DNA of 17,142 nt, from contig CAJTZQ010000075.1 of assembly GCA_910583795.1 (NCBI GenBank), positions 1 through 17,142 on the forward strand, written 5' to 3'. This stretch comes from an uncultured Muribaculaceae bacterium (GTDB lineage: Bacteria > Bacteroidota > Bacteroidia > Bacteroidales > Muribaculaceae). Shown here in pieces: positions 1 through 7,877 of the stretch. Below the pieces are notes generated by a model, which did not search any database, was not told where the DNA came from, and worked only from the letters and a program-made list of their open reading frames with translations. The position numbers and the translations under genes were made by a program. How positions within the stretch are numbered: position 1 is the first letter of the stretch; the number at the start of each line of letters is the position of its first letter.

Positions 1-206
1 GTTATGCCCTATAACATTTTTTCAAAATCAAATTTAAACAGTTTCTTAGAATTTATGGTTCTGTAGACAATCTCTTTACTATAACGAAGTATAAAGGTAT
101 CGATCCTGAGCTTAATGTGGAGAACTTCTGGACAGCCGGCGTCGATGACCGTGATAAATATCCTACAGTGCGTTCCTTTACAATTGGCGTGAATGCAACG
201 TTCTAA
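1..206 (+). CDS. 3' end of a SusC-family TonB-dependent receptor, apparently frameshifted
   Basis: This is the C-terminal end of an outer-membrane SusC-type receptor, which forms the TonB-driven channel that works with the SusD lipoprotein encoded just downstream. The frame ending at the TAA of 204-206 reads LRIYGSVDNLFTITKYKG, continues with a GIDPE segment, and ends in SFTIGVNATF. This is the usual SusC ending: the RIYGS-DNLFT strand, a last beta strand and a terminal Phe. Going upstream, this frame meets a stop at 12-14. The frame one base over reads VMPYNIFSK, which is what normally precedes this part of a SusC barrel. A single missing base in the T or A run at about 15-30 would join the two frames. 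The rest of the gene lies outside the window, so a true pseudogene and a sequencing error cannot be told apart. Confidence 0.82.
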
Positions 207-225
207 CCTTAAAAAGTTAAAGACA

Positions 226-1911
226 ATGAAATTCAATATATTTAAAACAGGTCTGTTGTCTACTGTGGTGGCTGCGACATTGGTTACTACCGGATGTACG
301 AATCTTGACGAAACTGTTTATAGTCAGATCCCGGGTGACGGAAGCTATGAGTTTACTCAGGAAGATATACAAGCCCAGTATGGCACAATATACGACCGTC
401 TGAGAGACATGTATGACGGTTGGGAAGGGTATCAGGATATAAGTCAGGAATGTGCCGACCTTATTATGACGCCTTTCAGATATGAAACTTCGGGTTGGGG
501 TGCTCAGTATGTGTCTCTTCACAAGCATGAGTTCCATCCGACTATCAATCATCTTTATCGTCCTTGGTTCTCTTGCTATCAAGGAATAAATGCTTGTAAC
601 ACATTGCTTGATGAGGAGTCAATAAGTTCAAATGAAAATGCAGCTGCGGAACTTCGCACATTCCGTGCTCTGTTCTATTATGTTTTGTTTGATCTTTGGC
701 GTAATATCCCGGTTACAACCACAAATAAGGTAGAAGATGGATTCATGCCTTCCCAGATGGCACCGCAAGATACGTATGATTTCATAGTCAAGGAATTGGT
801 TGAAAGTAAACCTCTTCTTACAAAGACTAAGGAAATGGGTCAGGTTGACTATTATGTGGCTTGCATGATTCTTGCCAAAATGTATCTCAATCATGACGCA
901 TGGTTCCCCGATAATCAGGATTCTTCATATTATGGCAAAGCTATTGATGAAGTTAATGAGGTGATTAATTCTGGTAATTACACCCTTGCTGAATCATATC
1001 GTGAACCGTTTTCCGCTGCGAATTCAACTTGCAACGAAATTATTTTGGGACTCATGTACGATAATAAATATGCCGGACATGGCACGAATCATTTCTGTAA
1101 GTGGTTTATTGCCGGTTCTCAAGGCATATTTGGTGTGACATTCGACCCATGGAATGGTAGTGCATGTGTGCCGCAATTCTTGGAAACTTATGATCCGGCT
1201 GATTCCCGTAAGAAAGATACTTGGAAATGGGGTCCACAAGTAGACATTCATGGTAATCCAATTTATATTAACGGTGTAGAACTTAATTTTACTCCTGACG
1301 TATATGCAATCGAACGTCCGGGTGCTGCCGGTATGCAGGGAGCAAGACTGTGGCTTTATGAAATTCAGTCGGGCAACATCGGTACGTCAAACTGTAATAT
1401 TCCGTTCTTCCGACTGACAGATGCTTATTTCATTAAGGCGGAATGTCTTCTCCGGCTTGGAGGGTATAAAGGTGAGACGGAGCAAGATGCTGCTGATATT
1501 GTGACCATGATCAGAAAACGTGCATTTAAGGATAATCCAGATAAAGCTGTGCGTACAGTCGCTCAACTCAAGGGTGGGTCTGTGTATGATTATGGCTTGC
1601 GTGAAACTCAGGGCGATGTAGTTGATGGAGAATTGACGAATGTGGTTAATACAGAAACTCATGAAGGTGGTGATGATATCCTCTTGGGTGGTCTTCTTGA
1701 TGACCTCGCATGGGAATTTGTGTATGAGCACCATCGTCGTCAAGATTTGATACGTTTTAAGATGACAAATGGATGCAACGTATTCAATGGTAAATCATGG
1801 TTTGGGAAATCTGCTATAACAAATCCGAATGATCATCATTTTGATATTTTCCCGATTCTGAGAGATAATCTTCAGGCTAACCCTAACCTGGTACAGAACC
1901 CCGGTTATTAA
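226..1911 (+). CDS. SusD/RagB-family outer-membrane nutrient-binding lipoprotein
   Basis: SusD-family proteins are surface lipoproteins that form a lid on the SusC channel and capture the oligosaccharide or peptide to be imported. The 561-residue length is normal for the family. A signal peptide ends in the lipobox VTTGC (Cys24), followed by TNLDE, whose acidic residues fit surface export in Bacteroidota. The helical N-terminal region contains the segment FRALFYYVLFDLWRNIPV typical of SusD TPR-like helices. The C-terminal region has FRLTDAYFIKAECLLRLGG, then EFVYEHHRRQDLIRF, and ends in PNLVQNPGY, all classic SusD landmarks. I chose the ATG at 226 because it starts the signal peptide directly; the in-frame ATG at 193 would overlap the SusC stop and add a charged extension. 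It lies 19 bases after SusC and 11 bases before the next gene, so it is almost certainly in the same operon. Its substrate cannot be read from the sequence. Confidence 0.95.
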   Translation: MKFNIFKTGLLSTVVAATLVTTGCTNLDETVYSQIPGDGSYEFTQEDIQAQYGTIYDRLRDMYDGWEGYQDISQECADLIMTPFRYETSGWGAQYVSLHKHEFHPTINHLYRPWFSCYQGINACNTLLDEESISSNENAAAELRTFRALFYYVLFDLWRNIPVTTTNKVEDGFMPSQMAPQDTYDFIVKELVESKPLLTKTKEMGQVDYYVACMILAKMYLNHDAWFPDNQDSSYYGKAIDEVNEVINSGNYTLAESYREPFSAANSTCNEIILGLMYDNKYAGHGTNHFCKWFIAGSQGIFGVTFDPWNGSACVPQFLETYDPADSRKKDTWKWGPQVDIHGNPIYINGVELNFTPDVYAIERPGAAGMQGARLWLYEIQSGNIGTSNCNIPFFRLTDAYFIKAECLLRLGGYKGETEQDAADIVTMIRKRAFKDNPDKAVRTVAQLKGGSVYDYGLRETQGDVVDGELTNVVNTETHEGGDDILLGGLLDDLAWEFVYEHHRRQDLIRFKMTNGCNVFNGKSWFGKSAITNPNDHHFDIFPILRDNLQANPNLVQNPGY

Positions 1912-1922
1912 TATTGTAAATC

Positions 1923-2915
1923 ATGAAAAAGAAATATATTTATGGTTTTCTTGCATGCTGCTGTCTGACTATACTCCCGGCATGCCACGAGGACTATGAG
2001 GATGCAACTTCCATCCATGTATATGGTCCTAATGAAAATCCTCCTGTCAAGGCAAATCCTGATGTTACGGCAAGTAATGTGTTTGAAATGACAGGTGGTC
2101 AGACAGATCCCGTTGTGGTTGACGTGTTTGACTACGATGACATGATTCAGTCTGCATTTGGAATATCCGCACAGGAACTTGTTTCCAAACTCGGAAATGA
2201 GTATGTGGTCGCACCGATCAATCCTAACCGTATGGTCTGGCTGAAAACGCCTGCTAACTCCGGTGATAAATATGGATGGTATGTCAGCAAGACTGGCAAT
2301 GTATGTGAGGCTGATGATGCAAACGTCTATGGAAAGATCGTTTATGATGAAAGTTCACATGCATTTAAATTCTATATTGATCCCAATGGCGGTGGCAGTG
2401 TGCCGGTTCAAATCGGTTTTGCCAAAAATGGGATTAATTATAATGAACATGTAAGGTTTGTCTTCAATGTGACTGCTTACGATAAGAGTTATGCTTTCCG
2501 TGAATTTATGATTCCTGCAGGCGATTATAATGCATATTCTTTAGCGATTCAAGATGTCGCTGAAAATATTGATTATGTCTTCGGGATGACTCCTGATCAG
2601 TTTATTTCAGGGTTGACAGATGGTAGACTTGCTATTTATATGATTGATCATGAAACCAATGCTTATATATGGGATGGAACCTCAACTGCAAACAACGGTG
2701 GATATTGGTGCGGTCCTGACGGAAGTATAATGGGCTGGGGTGCCGGCTGTGCTTACTTCATTGAACCTTGGCTTGAGGATGATCTTCCATGTTTTGCTAT
2801 TGGTCGTTATCCGGGAATTGAGCCGGGAACCGTTCATTCAATCAAGTTTGGTGTGGCAGATGTAAATGATCATTCCAAAGCACTGTCATTCTTCTGTACT
2901 GCAACATACGAATAA
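1923..2915 (+). CDS. Lipoprotein with two tandem DUF4859-like units
   Basis: The product is a 330-residue lipoprotein with a short signal peptide ending in LPAC (Cys21). The following HEDYED is strongly acidic, which suggests display on the cell surface. The mature part appears to be an internal duplication. Unit 1 (about 62-186) and unit 2 (about 203-330) both have an aromatic-rich strand, then FGIS or FGMT followed by a short helix, then a GWY or GYW glycine/aromatic segment with a G-N/S-V/I turn, and a final run of strands. The second unit repeats the pattern GYWCGPDG, then WG, then GRYPGIEPG. The same pattern ends the next protein, so I assign both to the DUF4859 type found beside SusCD genes; this is recognition from memory, not a search. 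The position after SusD is where SusE/F-type surface binding proteins usually sit, so ligand binding is plausible. No catalytic motif is visible. Confidence 0.72.
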   Translation: MKKKYIYGFLACCCLTILPACHEDYEDATSIHVYGPNENPPVKANPDVTASNVFEMTGGQTDPVVVDVFDYDDMIQSAFGISAQELVSKLGNEYVVAPINPNRMVWLKTPANSGDKYGWYVSKTGNVCEADDANVYGKIVYDESSHAFKFYIDPNGGGSVPVQIGFAKNGINYNEHVRFVFNVTAYDKSYAFREFMIPAGDYNAYSLAIQDVAENIDYVFGMTPDQFISGLTDGRLAIYMIDHETNAYIWDGTSTANNGGYWCGPDGSIMGWGAGCAYFIEPWLEDDLPCFAIGRYPGIEPGTVHSIKFGVADVNDHSKALSFFCTATYE

Positions 2916-2929
2916 TTAATATGAAGTAA

Positions 2930-2963
2930 CTATATTCCGACAGTATATTCTGTCGGAATATAG
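2930..2963 (+). promoter_or_regulatory. Perfect 14-bp stem hairpin in the intergenic gap
   Basis: Arms 2930-2943 (CTATATTCCGACAG) and 2950-2963 (CTGTCGGAATATAG) are perfect reverse complements with a 6-base loop. No T-tract follows, since the next bases are AATAACCG, so it is a poor intrinsic terminator. It sits 14 bases after one lipoprotein gene and 24 bases before the next. It could be a partial terminator, or an mRNA processing or stability element that lowers expression of the downstream peptidase gene relative to susCD. Confidence 0.6.
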
Positions 2964-2987
2964 AATAACCGAATTAAAGAAAACAAC

Positions 2988-5300
2988 ATGAAACTCAATA
3001 TCCATAAAGCCTTACAGTTTTCAGCAATGGCATTCATGGCATGCGGCCTTTCCGGTTTGACCGTAGGCTGCAGCGACTTTGAATTGACTAAAACTAAGGC
3101 TGACTATGATCCCCGTTATCAGGGAACTGTAGAGGGAGAGGCAGATTATCAGATAGATGCTGCTTCCCACCAACTTAAAGTGACGTTCACTTCTGATATG
3201 GATTGGACTGCTCAGGTGCTTAATTCAGAAGGGGAGGCATGCGAATTTGCAACCGTTTCTCCCGAAAGCGGTCTTGCCGGTGAATGTGAAGTGACTGTAA
3301 CGATACAACCTAATGAGGACATAAATAACAGTCGGTCCGTCCAGTTGCAGATCATCACAGAAAAAGGTGGTACTAAAACAATCAATATAGCGCAGGAATA
3401 TAAAGTGCTCTATCTTGATCCTGCAGAAATTCAGGATTATGCAAAGTATACATGTCCCGGTGAATGGAATCCACATTTTGAAGAGGGTCCAGATTATATG
3501 TTGCGTCATGATGCCTATTATTCTTGGCATCGTAGCAAACAGAGCGAACACTTCTTCGTGTTCTGGTCTCCTGAGTTTGGTGCGGATCCAAATTCTTCTG
3601 ATGTCCCTGCAAACATGCGCGTTGATATAGATGATCTGCTTCTCAAAGCTGAGAAATTCTTTGATACCAATGTAAATCAGCTTGGTATGGCTACTCTCGG
3701 TCAAGGAAAATCAATGCTTGATAATTATAAGATGCAGATTTATCTTATTTATCAGGACGAATGGCTTGCAACAGGTTCCGGTTATGATGATAAGATCGGT
3801 GCGTTGTGGGTAAATCCATCTACTTGTCAGCCTGTAGGCTCAACAATTGCTCATGAAATAGGTCATTCTTTCCAATATCAGACGTATGCCGATCGTGTGC
3901 AGACACAAGGGGTTCCCGCTGATGGAACATCCGGTTTCCGTTATGGATTTGTTGGTCCTGACGGTTCCGGTAATGGTGGATGTGCTTACTGGGAGCAATG
4001 CGCCCAGTGGCAGGCTCAAAGGGATTATCCTGAAGAGCAATTCACTACCTATAATTTTGATGTGTGGTTGAATAACTGCCATCGTCATTTCCATCATGAA
4101 TGGCAACGTTATGCGTCATATTGGTTGCAGAGCTATTGGGTAGAGAAGCAAGGGATTGAAGCTTACGGTAAGATTTGGACTGAATCAGTGGCACCGGAAG
4201 ATGCTATATCTGCTTACACCAGGATTTATAATGGAGGCAATTATGCAACTACCCGTGAGGAACTTTTTGATTATGCGGTCCGTATGGCTACATTCGATAT
4301 TAAGGATGTGCGTGAATATGCAAATGGTTATCTCGATCGCTATAACACAAAAATGTTCTATAATAGTGAATCAGGAGAATATCAGATTTCTTATGCAAAT
4401 TGTCCGGGAGCTACCGGATTCAATGTTATTGCATTGAATGTTCCTGAAAATGGAGGAGCCGTGAGTGTCGATTTCCGTGGTCTTGATTATGGTGCTCCCT
4501 TGTTTGGTAAGGATAAAGGCGTCATGGTTGATGGAGACGGCAACACTGTCGGAACAACTGATAAGTATAATGCAGTAGGAGGCGCTGAGAACATGGGTTG
4601 GCGTTATGGCTTTGTAGCGCTATCTGGTGGAAAACGTACTTACAGTAGTGTTGGAAAAGATGCTAAAGGAAATCTTAGTTTCAACGTTCCTGCCAATACG
4701 GAATTGCTTTATCTTGTGGTTCAAGGATCTCCTGAGGTTTATATGAGCCATGGTTGGGATGAGGTTGAAGAGAATGATGCTCAATTCCCTTATGTCATAA
4801 AACTTAATGGAACAGATCTTGCTTATTATGAAGAAGAGATTGAACCTGAATATACAAAAGTTGATGACCATACCCTTCAAGCAACTTTGTCTATTAAACT
4901 GAGTGCTCCCGGTGCTTACGGAAGAGGATCAATGGATTTGGCTGCTCCTGAGATTTGTGATTTCTTTGGATTGACTCGTGCTGAAATTTCTGATATGATT
5001 AAAGTAGGTGTTGATCCTGAGGAGGGGATTATTTCTTGCCGTTCATTGAATACAGATGGTAGCTGGAACTATACTGCAAATGCAAACAATGGTTATTGGC
5101 TTAATGCAGCCGGTGATGAAGGTGCTTGGTCAGGAGGATACGTATTCTTTGAAATCGGTGGCACTGACTTGAATTATGGTGATCATCCGGAGCAAATTAC
5201 TGAAGGATATACCGGTAGCCATGAAATGCGCCCTGTATTGGTTTACACCAAAGATGGTGAGACATATACTCTCAAAATCAAACTTGTATTGAATTATTAA
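2988..5300 (+). CDS. BACON + DUF6055-like HEXXH metallopeptidase + DUF4859 lipoprotein
   Basis: The protein has 770 residues and a lipoprotein signal ending in TVGC (Cys28), followed by acidic SDFE. Residues about 52-138 look like a BACON Ig-like domain, with TSDMDWTAQV, SPESGLAG and a final TINIAQEY. The core, about 170-610, aligns by eye with the two proteins at 9039 and 10519. Shared parts are the FWSPEFG/FWAKGFG strand, KIGALWV before the active site, HEIGHSFQYQ with His289, Glu290 and His293, a GGCAYWEQCAQW helix whose Glu336 could be a third zinc ligand, GWRYGF, and a closing FPYVIKLNG. I read this as a DUF6055-type, probably gluzincin-like metallopeptidase. The C-terminus (about 625-770) is a DUF4859-like unit with FFGLTRAEI, GYWLNAAGDEGAWSGG and final strands. 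The core has an insertion between the HEXXH and the Glu compared with its paralogues. A surface protease with binding domains at both ends is the likeliest role; enzymatic activity is inferred. Confidence 0.78.
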   Translation: MKLNIHKALQFSAMAFMACGLSGLTVGCSDFELTKTKADYDPRYQGTVEGEADYQIDAASHQLKVTFTSDMDWTAQVLNSEGEACEFATVSPESGLAGECEVTVTIQPNEDINNSRSVQLQIITEKGGTKTINIAQEYKVLYLDPAEIQDYAKYTCPGEWNPHFEEGPDYMLRHDAYYSWHRSKQSEHFFVFWSPEFGADPNSSDVPANMRVDIDDLLLKAEKFFDTNVNQLGMATLGQGKSMLDNYKMQIYLIYQDEWLATGSGYDDKIGALWVNPSTCQPVGSTIAHEIGHSFQYQTYADRVQTQGVPADGTSGFRYGFVGPDGSGNGGCAYWEQCAQWQAQRDYPEEQFTTYNFDVWLNNCHRHFHHEWQRYASYWLQSYWVEKQGIEAYGKIWTESVAPEDAISAYTRIYNGGNYATTREELFDYAVRMATFDIKDVREYANGYLDRYNTKMFYNSESGEYQISYANCPGATGFNVIALNVPENGGAVSVDFRGLDYGAPLFGKDKGVMVDGDGNTVGTTDKYNAVGGAENMGWRYGFVALSGGKRTYSSVGKDAKGNLSFNVPANTELLYLVVQGSPEVYMSHGWDEVEENDAQFPYVIKLNGTDLAYYEEEIEPEYTKVDDHTLQATLSIKLSAPGAYGRGSMDLAAPEICDFFGLTRAEISDMIKVGVDPEEGIISCRSLNTDGSWNYTANANNGYWLNAAGDEGAWSGGYVFFEIGGTDLNYGDHPEQITEGYTGSHEMRPVLVYTKDGETYTLKIKLVLNY

Positions 5301-5313
5301 TATTGTTCTAAGG

Positions 5314-5358
5314 GATTGGGAGATTTCTTAGCCGGAATCTCCCAATCTTTTCTTATTT
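5314..5358 (+). terminator. Probable intrinsic terminator after the three-domain peptidase gene
   Basis: A perfect 12-bp inverted repeat is formed by GATTGGGAGATT (5314-5325) and AATCTCCCAATC (5336-5347), with a 10-base loop. G-T wobbles and A-T pairs can lengthen the stem outward. The T-rich stretch TTTTCTTATTT follows at once. This separates the susCD-DUF4859-DUF6055 unit from the M43 gene, so the M43 gene may have its own promoter or depend on read-through. Confidence 0.75.
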
Positions 5359-5370
5359 AATTTTAAATAA
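5353..5370. repeat. AT-only palindrome just upstream of the M43 gene
   Basis: TTATTTAA (5353-5360) and TTAAATAA (5363-5370) are perfect reverse complements with two T between them, ending 9 bases before the ATG at 5380. It overlaps the T-rich tail of the terminator. It might be an operator or a translation-control element, but AT-only palindromes also arise by chance in such sequence. Confidence 0.35.
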
Positions 5371-5379
5371 CTTACAAAG

Positions 5380-7203
5380 ATGAAGGGATTAAAAAAATAT
5401 AACAGAAGTAATCTGTTTATTGTTGCTGTAATAGCAATGATGTCTGTGTTGACTGGTTGCAGTAGTGAGAATGACAATATCCTTAGGGTAAACGATCAAT
5501 ATCAAGAAGTCACGGATCTTGTTGGAACCTTGAAAATGGATGATAATGGCAAATGGAATTTTGTCCCTGATTCCCGTTTCTCATTTCCATTTATGCATGG
5601 GATTTGCGATGGATATTCAGTTCAAATCGTGAATTGGGATTCAAAATACGAAGATTATAAAGAAGGATGTCTGGTTCAAGGTAAATATAAAAAAACAGAA
5701 TATAAATCTTTTGGCGATGGTCTCGGAGGAATTAGTTATTACGATCTCGAAATCTCCCAGATAGATAAATATGATTTACCGGATGAAGACAATACAAGGT
5801 CTTCGTATGGAGAGGTATTGCCGTGCGTCATATTGAATGAGAGCGAAATGTCGAGTATGGGTACAAGGGCTACGACCTCCTATGTCCCTATAATGGATAC
5901 CTTCTCGTTATTTCGTGTTAATATTTTTGTTCATGTTGTTAGATCTACTGCAGGCATAGGTCTCAATAAAACGACTGTCCGATATAATGTATTGGATGCT
6001 TTGTCCGAATTTTATGATGGAACGGGGATTGCTTTCCAATGCACGGGAGATGAATATATTGATAGTGATGCGATGAATCTTATTAATGTTTCAAGTTGTA
6101 ATACATTATTTAATCGGAACCCTCACACAGATGCTATTGATATATATATACTTTCTGACGGAACAAATTTGGGCGCGGCAGGAGCGACTAATAGTATAGG
6201 GGGAACTGCCATTGTATCAAATGAAGAATATTATTCTAATTATTCAACACTTGCTCATGAAATCGGACATGCATTGGGTTTATATCATACACATCATGGC
6301 ACGGCAAAAAATGAGTATTATGAGGGTGGTGTAGCAGAGTTAGTAAACGGCAGCAATTCTCAGGTAGCTGGTGATTACGTTACAGATACCCCTGCCGATC
6401 CTTGCGTTTGGTCGGGTTCTTATGGAACCGATGCCAATGGAGATTCTTATAAACCGGATGTAACCAATATGATGTGTTATAATCCTAATAAGAATGCAAG
6501 AAAAAACATTACCCCCGGTCAGTTGAGCAGAATGAATAATTGTTTAATGACAAATGCTGAAAGTATAAAAGTTCGTACCGTTTTATCTCCGTATTCAGTT
6601 ACAGGAGGAAAGTGGATTAATACAAGTGAAAAGTATTCAGTTAATTTCCCTGATACGTTTAATGTAACATGGGATGTTTTATGTAAAAGATACACTACGA
6701 CAAGTTCTACGAATTATACATCAATGCTTAAGAATTATAGTGGTAAGTCTATAGAGATAACCAATTTTGATACTTCTTTTAAATCTCAGAATTACAATAT
6801 TAAAGCTTACGGCGAGTCTTCAAAAGGATTCAAGTTCTTAGCGCAACGTACAGCGTATTATCTTGAAGTCAATCCCAATACATCTACTCTCAGATATTCT
6901 ATTCAAGGTAAGGGAGGATCCACATCTGCAAGTGGCAATATTACTATTTCTAATTCACAAGATAAGACTCTCACAATACCTCAGGGGGGTACTATACAAT
7001 TTTATTTTTCTGATGCATGTGGTATTGGAAATGGAGATGTTGATATGTCGTTGTGGATGAATGGGTTTTTTAAGGTTCCTGCAACTAAAAATGTATTCCA
7101 ATGTTCAACAAGTGCGCCTTTAGGATCACAAAATTCTCCATTAAATGTAATGCTGGGTAGCAAAACCAAAATGCTCCCTCTTAAAGTTGCGATAGTTCAA
7201 TAG
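5380..7203 (+). CDS. M43 (pappalysin/cytophagalysin-type) zinc metalloprotease lipoprotein
   Basis: This is a 607-residue putative secreted metzincin protease. A lipoprotein signal ends in VLTGC (Cys27), followed by SSENDN, whose acidic residues suggest surface anchoring. An N-terminal region of about 160 residues is not recognisable. The catalytic domain has HEIGHALGLYHTH, matching the M43 pattern HEXXHXXGLXH, with zinc ligands His293, His297 and His303 and catalytic Glu294. It also has VTDTPADPC and the Met-turn NMMCY (residues 363-367), both standard for M43. From about residue 395 onward there is a beta-rich C-terminal region of unknown type with no clear T9SS sorting domain. The gene is visibly richer in A+T, with many ATA, AGA and TTA codons, than the genes around it. 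It is preceded by a terminator and followed within eight bases by a broken DUF4859 tail, so it may be a later arrival at this locus. The family assignment is strong; the substrate is unknown. Confidence 0.88.
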   Translation: MKGLKKYNRSNLFIVAVIAMMSVLTGCSSENDNILRVNDQYQEVTDLVGTLKMDDNGKWNFVPDSRFSFPFMHGICDGYSVQIVNWDSKYEDYKEGCLVQGKYKKTEYKSFGDGLGGISYYDLEISQIDKYDLPDEDNTRSSYGEVLPCVILNESEMSSMGTRATTSYVPIMDTFSLFRVNIFVHVVRSTAGIGLNKTTVRYNVLDALSEFYDGTGIAFQCTGDEYIDSDAMNLINVSSCNTLFNRNPHTDAIDIYILSDGTNLGAAGATNSIGGTAIVSNEEYYSNYSTLAHEIGHALGLYHTHHGTAKNEYYEGGVAELVNGSNSQVAGDYVTDTPADPCVWSGSYGTDANGDSYKPDVTNMMCYNPNKNARKNITPGQLSRMNNCLMTNAESIKVRTVLSPYSVTGGKWINTSEKYSVNFPDTFNVTWDVLCKRYTTTSSTNYTSMLKNYSGKSIEITNFDTSFKSQNYNIKAYGESSKGFKFLAQRTAYYLEVNPNTSTLRYSIQGKGGSTSASGNITISNSQDKTLTIPQGGTIQFYFSDACGIGNGDVDMSLWMNGFFKVPATKNVFQCSTSAPLGSQNSPLNVMLGSKTKMLPLKVAIVQ

Positions 7204-7211
7204 AATCTTGA

Positions 7212-7346
7212 TGTGTGATAACACTTGGCAAGATGCCGGGTGAGGTCAAAGCCGGTGAGACTTACACAATCCGTCCCGTATTCGTCTACACCCACAACGG
7301 CGAATCCAAAACCCTCAAACTCACCATCACATACAACTTTAAGTAA
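7212..7346 (+). pseudogene. Orphan C-terminus of a DUF4859-type protein
   Basis: The frame ending at TAA 7344-7346 is open from 7212, just after an in-frame TGA at 7209-7211, and has no start codon near its beginning. It reads LGKMPGEVKAGETYTIRPVF, then VYTHNGES and KTLKLTITYNF. This matches the end of the DUF4859 units elsewhere in the window: IGRYPGIEPGTVHSIKFG in the 1923 gene, and HEMRPVLVYTKDGETYTLKI in the 2988 gene. Only the last three or so strands survive. Codon choice (AAC, ATC, CCC, TAC) resembles the GC-richer genes from 9039 on rather than the M43 gene next to it. The simplest reading is that a former DUF4859-containing gene lost its 5' part when the M43 gene arrived or during a deletion. 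Confidence 0.8.
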
Positions 7347-7370
7347 TGCATAATGCATATCATAATGCAT
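7344..7370. repeat. TAATGCAT short repeats
   Basis: The word TAATGCAT occurs three times (7344-7351, 7351-7358, 7363-7370), the first including the stop codon of the DUF4859 remnant. The related CATAATGC/GCATTATG pair forms the hairpin just downstream, so these look like parts of one AT-rich intergenic repeat. Confidence 0.6.
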
Positions 7371-7386
7371 AATTATTAACGGATGT

Positions 7387-7424
7387 ATGGTTCATAATGC
7401 TTTTTATTTTGCATTATGAACCAT
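7387..7424. repeat. Perfect 14-bp inverted repeat
   Basis: ATGGTTCATAATGC (7387-7400) and GCATTATGAACCAT (7411-7424) are perfect reverse complements around the loop TTTTTATTTT. The stem is long, but the T-run is in the loop, not after the stem on either strand, so a classical terminator is less likely than an intergenic palindromic repeat. Confidence 0.65.
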
Positions 7425-7474
7425 GCTTCTTCCTCATAACCCACTAAAACAAACACAAGGAATTTAAAACAACT

Positions 7475-7517
7475 GAAGGACAGAAGGACAGAAGAATTTT
7501 TATGTTCTTCTGTTTTT
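7475..7517 (+). terminator. GAAGGACA direct repeat and hairpin with T-tract
   Basis: GAAGGACA is repeated directly at 7475-7482 and 7483-7490. ACAGAAGAA (7488-7496) then pairs perfectly with TTCTTCTGT (7505-7513), and a run of five T ends at 7517. The 9-bp stem is weak in G+C but has the layout of an intrinsic terminator for transcripts coming from the M43 gene and remnant. Confidence 0.5.
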
Positions 7518-7530
7518 ATCCATATCTGCG

Positions 7531-7562
7531 TTTGTACATTTGCCACCCCCTTTGTACATTTG
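7531..7562 (+). promoter_or_regulatory. Candidate Bacteroidales-type promoter built from a repeated TTTGTACATTTG
   Basis: The 12-mer TTTGTACATTTG occurs twice (7531-7542 and 7551-7562), starts 20 bases apart. The second copy contains TACATTTG (7555-7562), which fits the Bacteroides -7 consensus TAnnTTTG. The TTTG at 7531-7534 lies 20 bases upstream of it, where the -33 box is expected. It could drive the unrecognised gene at 7878, though that implies a long leader of about 300 bases. Confidence 0.5.
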
Positions 7563-7877
7563 TTAAAATCCCCTCCAATTATGTATTGAAAAAGCACAAC
7601 TTTCAGAGGAAAGTCACGTTATACAATAAAATGCACTAATTTAGTTGAAAGTGCGTTATAAGTAAAAAGACATTAGCTATCACAATATGGGAAGCTTATT
7701 GAAATCGACACCAAAGACATCGCCTGTTTCATCTAAATACTATTCGATGAGGAAACAGTCAACGTGGCATGTCGTATCGGTTGCAAATACGGTTATAACT
7801 CCCAATAATATCGGAAAAGCTGAAAAAGTTGATCCAAGCCGTTATTGCCATCAGGATTCTACCCTGATCCTTATTCC
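7563..7877. other. Leader region with no confident gene
   Basis: This stretch lies between the candidate promoter and the chosen start of the unrecognised gene. An open frame from ATG 7687 to 7881 would encode 64 residues with no recognisable motif, and it overlaps the next gene by four bases in another frame. The other forward frames hold short runs such as LIEIDTKDIACFI and VNVACRIGCKYGYNSQ, interrupted by stops. The stretch may be a decayed gene or a leader; I cannot support a function. Confidence 0.35.

Noticed and set aside
193..225. Upstream ATG start for the first SusD gene
   Set aside because: It overlaps the SusC stop codon and adds a charged 11-residue extension ahead of an otherwise normal lipoprotein signal peptide starting at 226.
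5380..7203. Type IX secretion C-terminal sorting domain on the M43 protein
   Set aside because: The C-terminus ends LKVAIVQ with no typical sorting-domain pattern, and the N-terminal lipobox already explains surface anchoring.
7387..7424. Insertion sequence or transposon end
   Set aside because: The inverted repeat is a single local hairpin with a 10-base loop. No transposase or second distant copy is present in the window.
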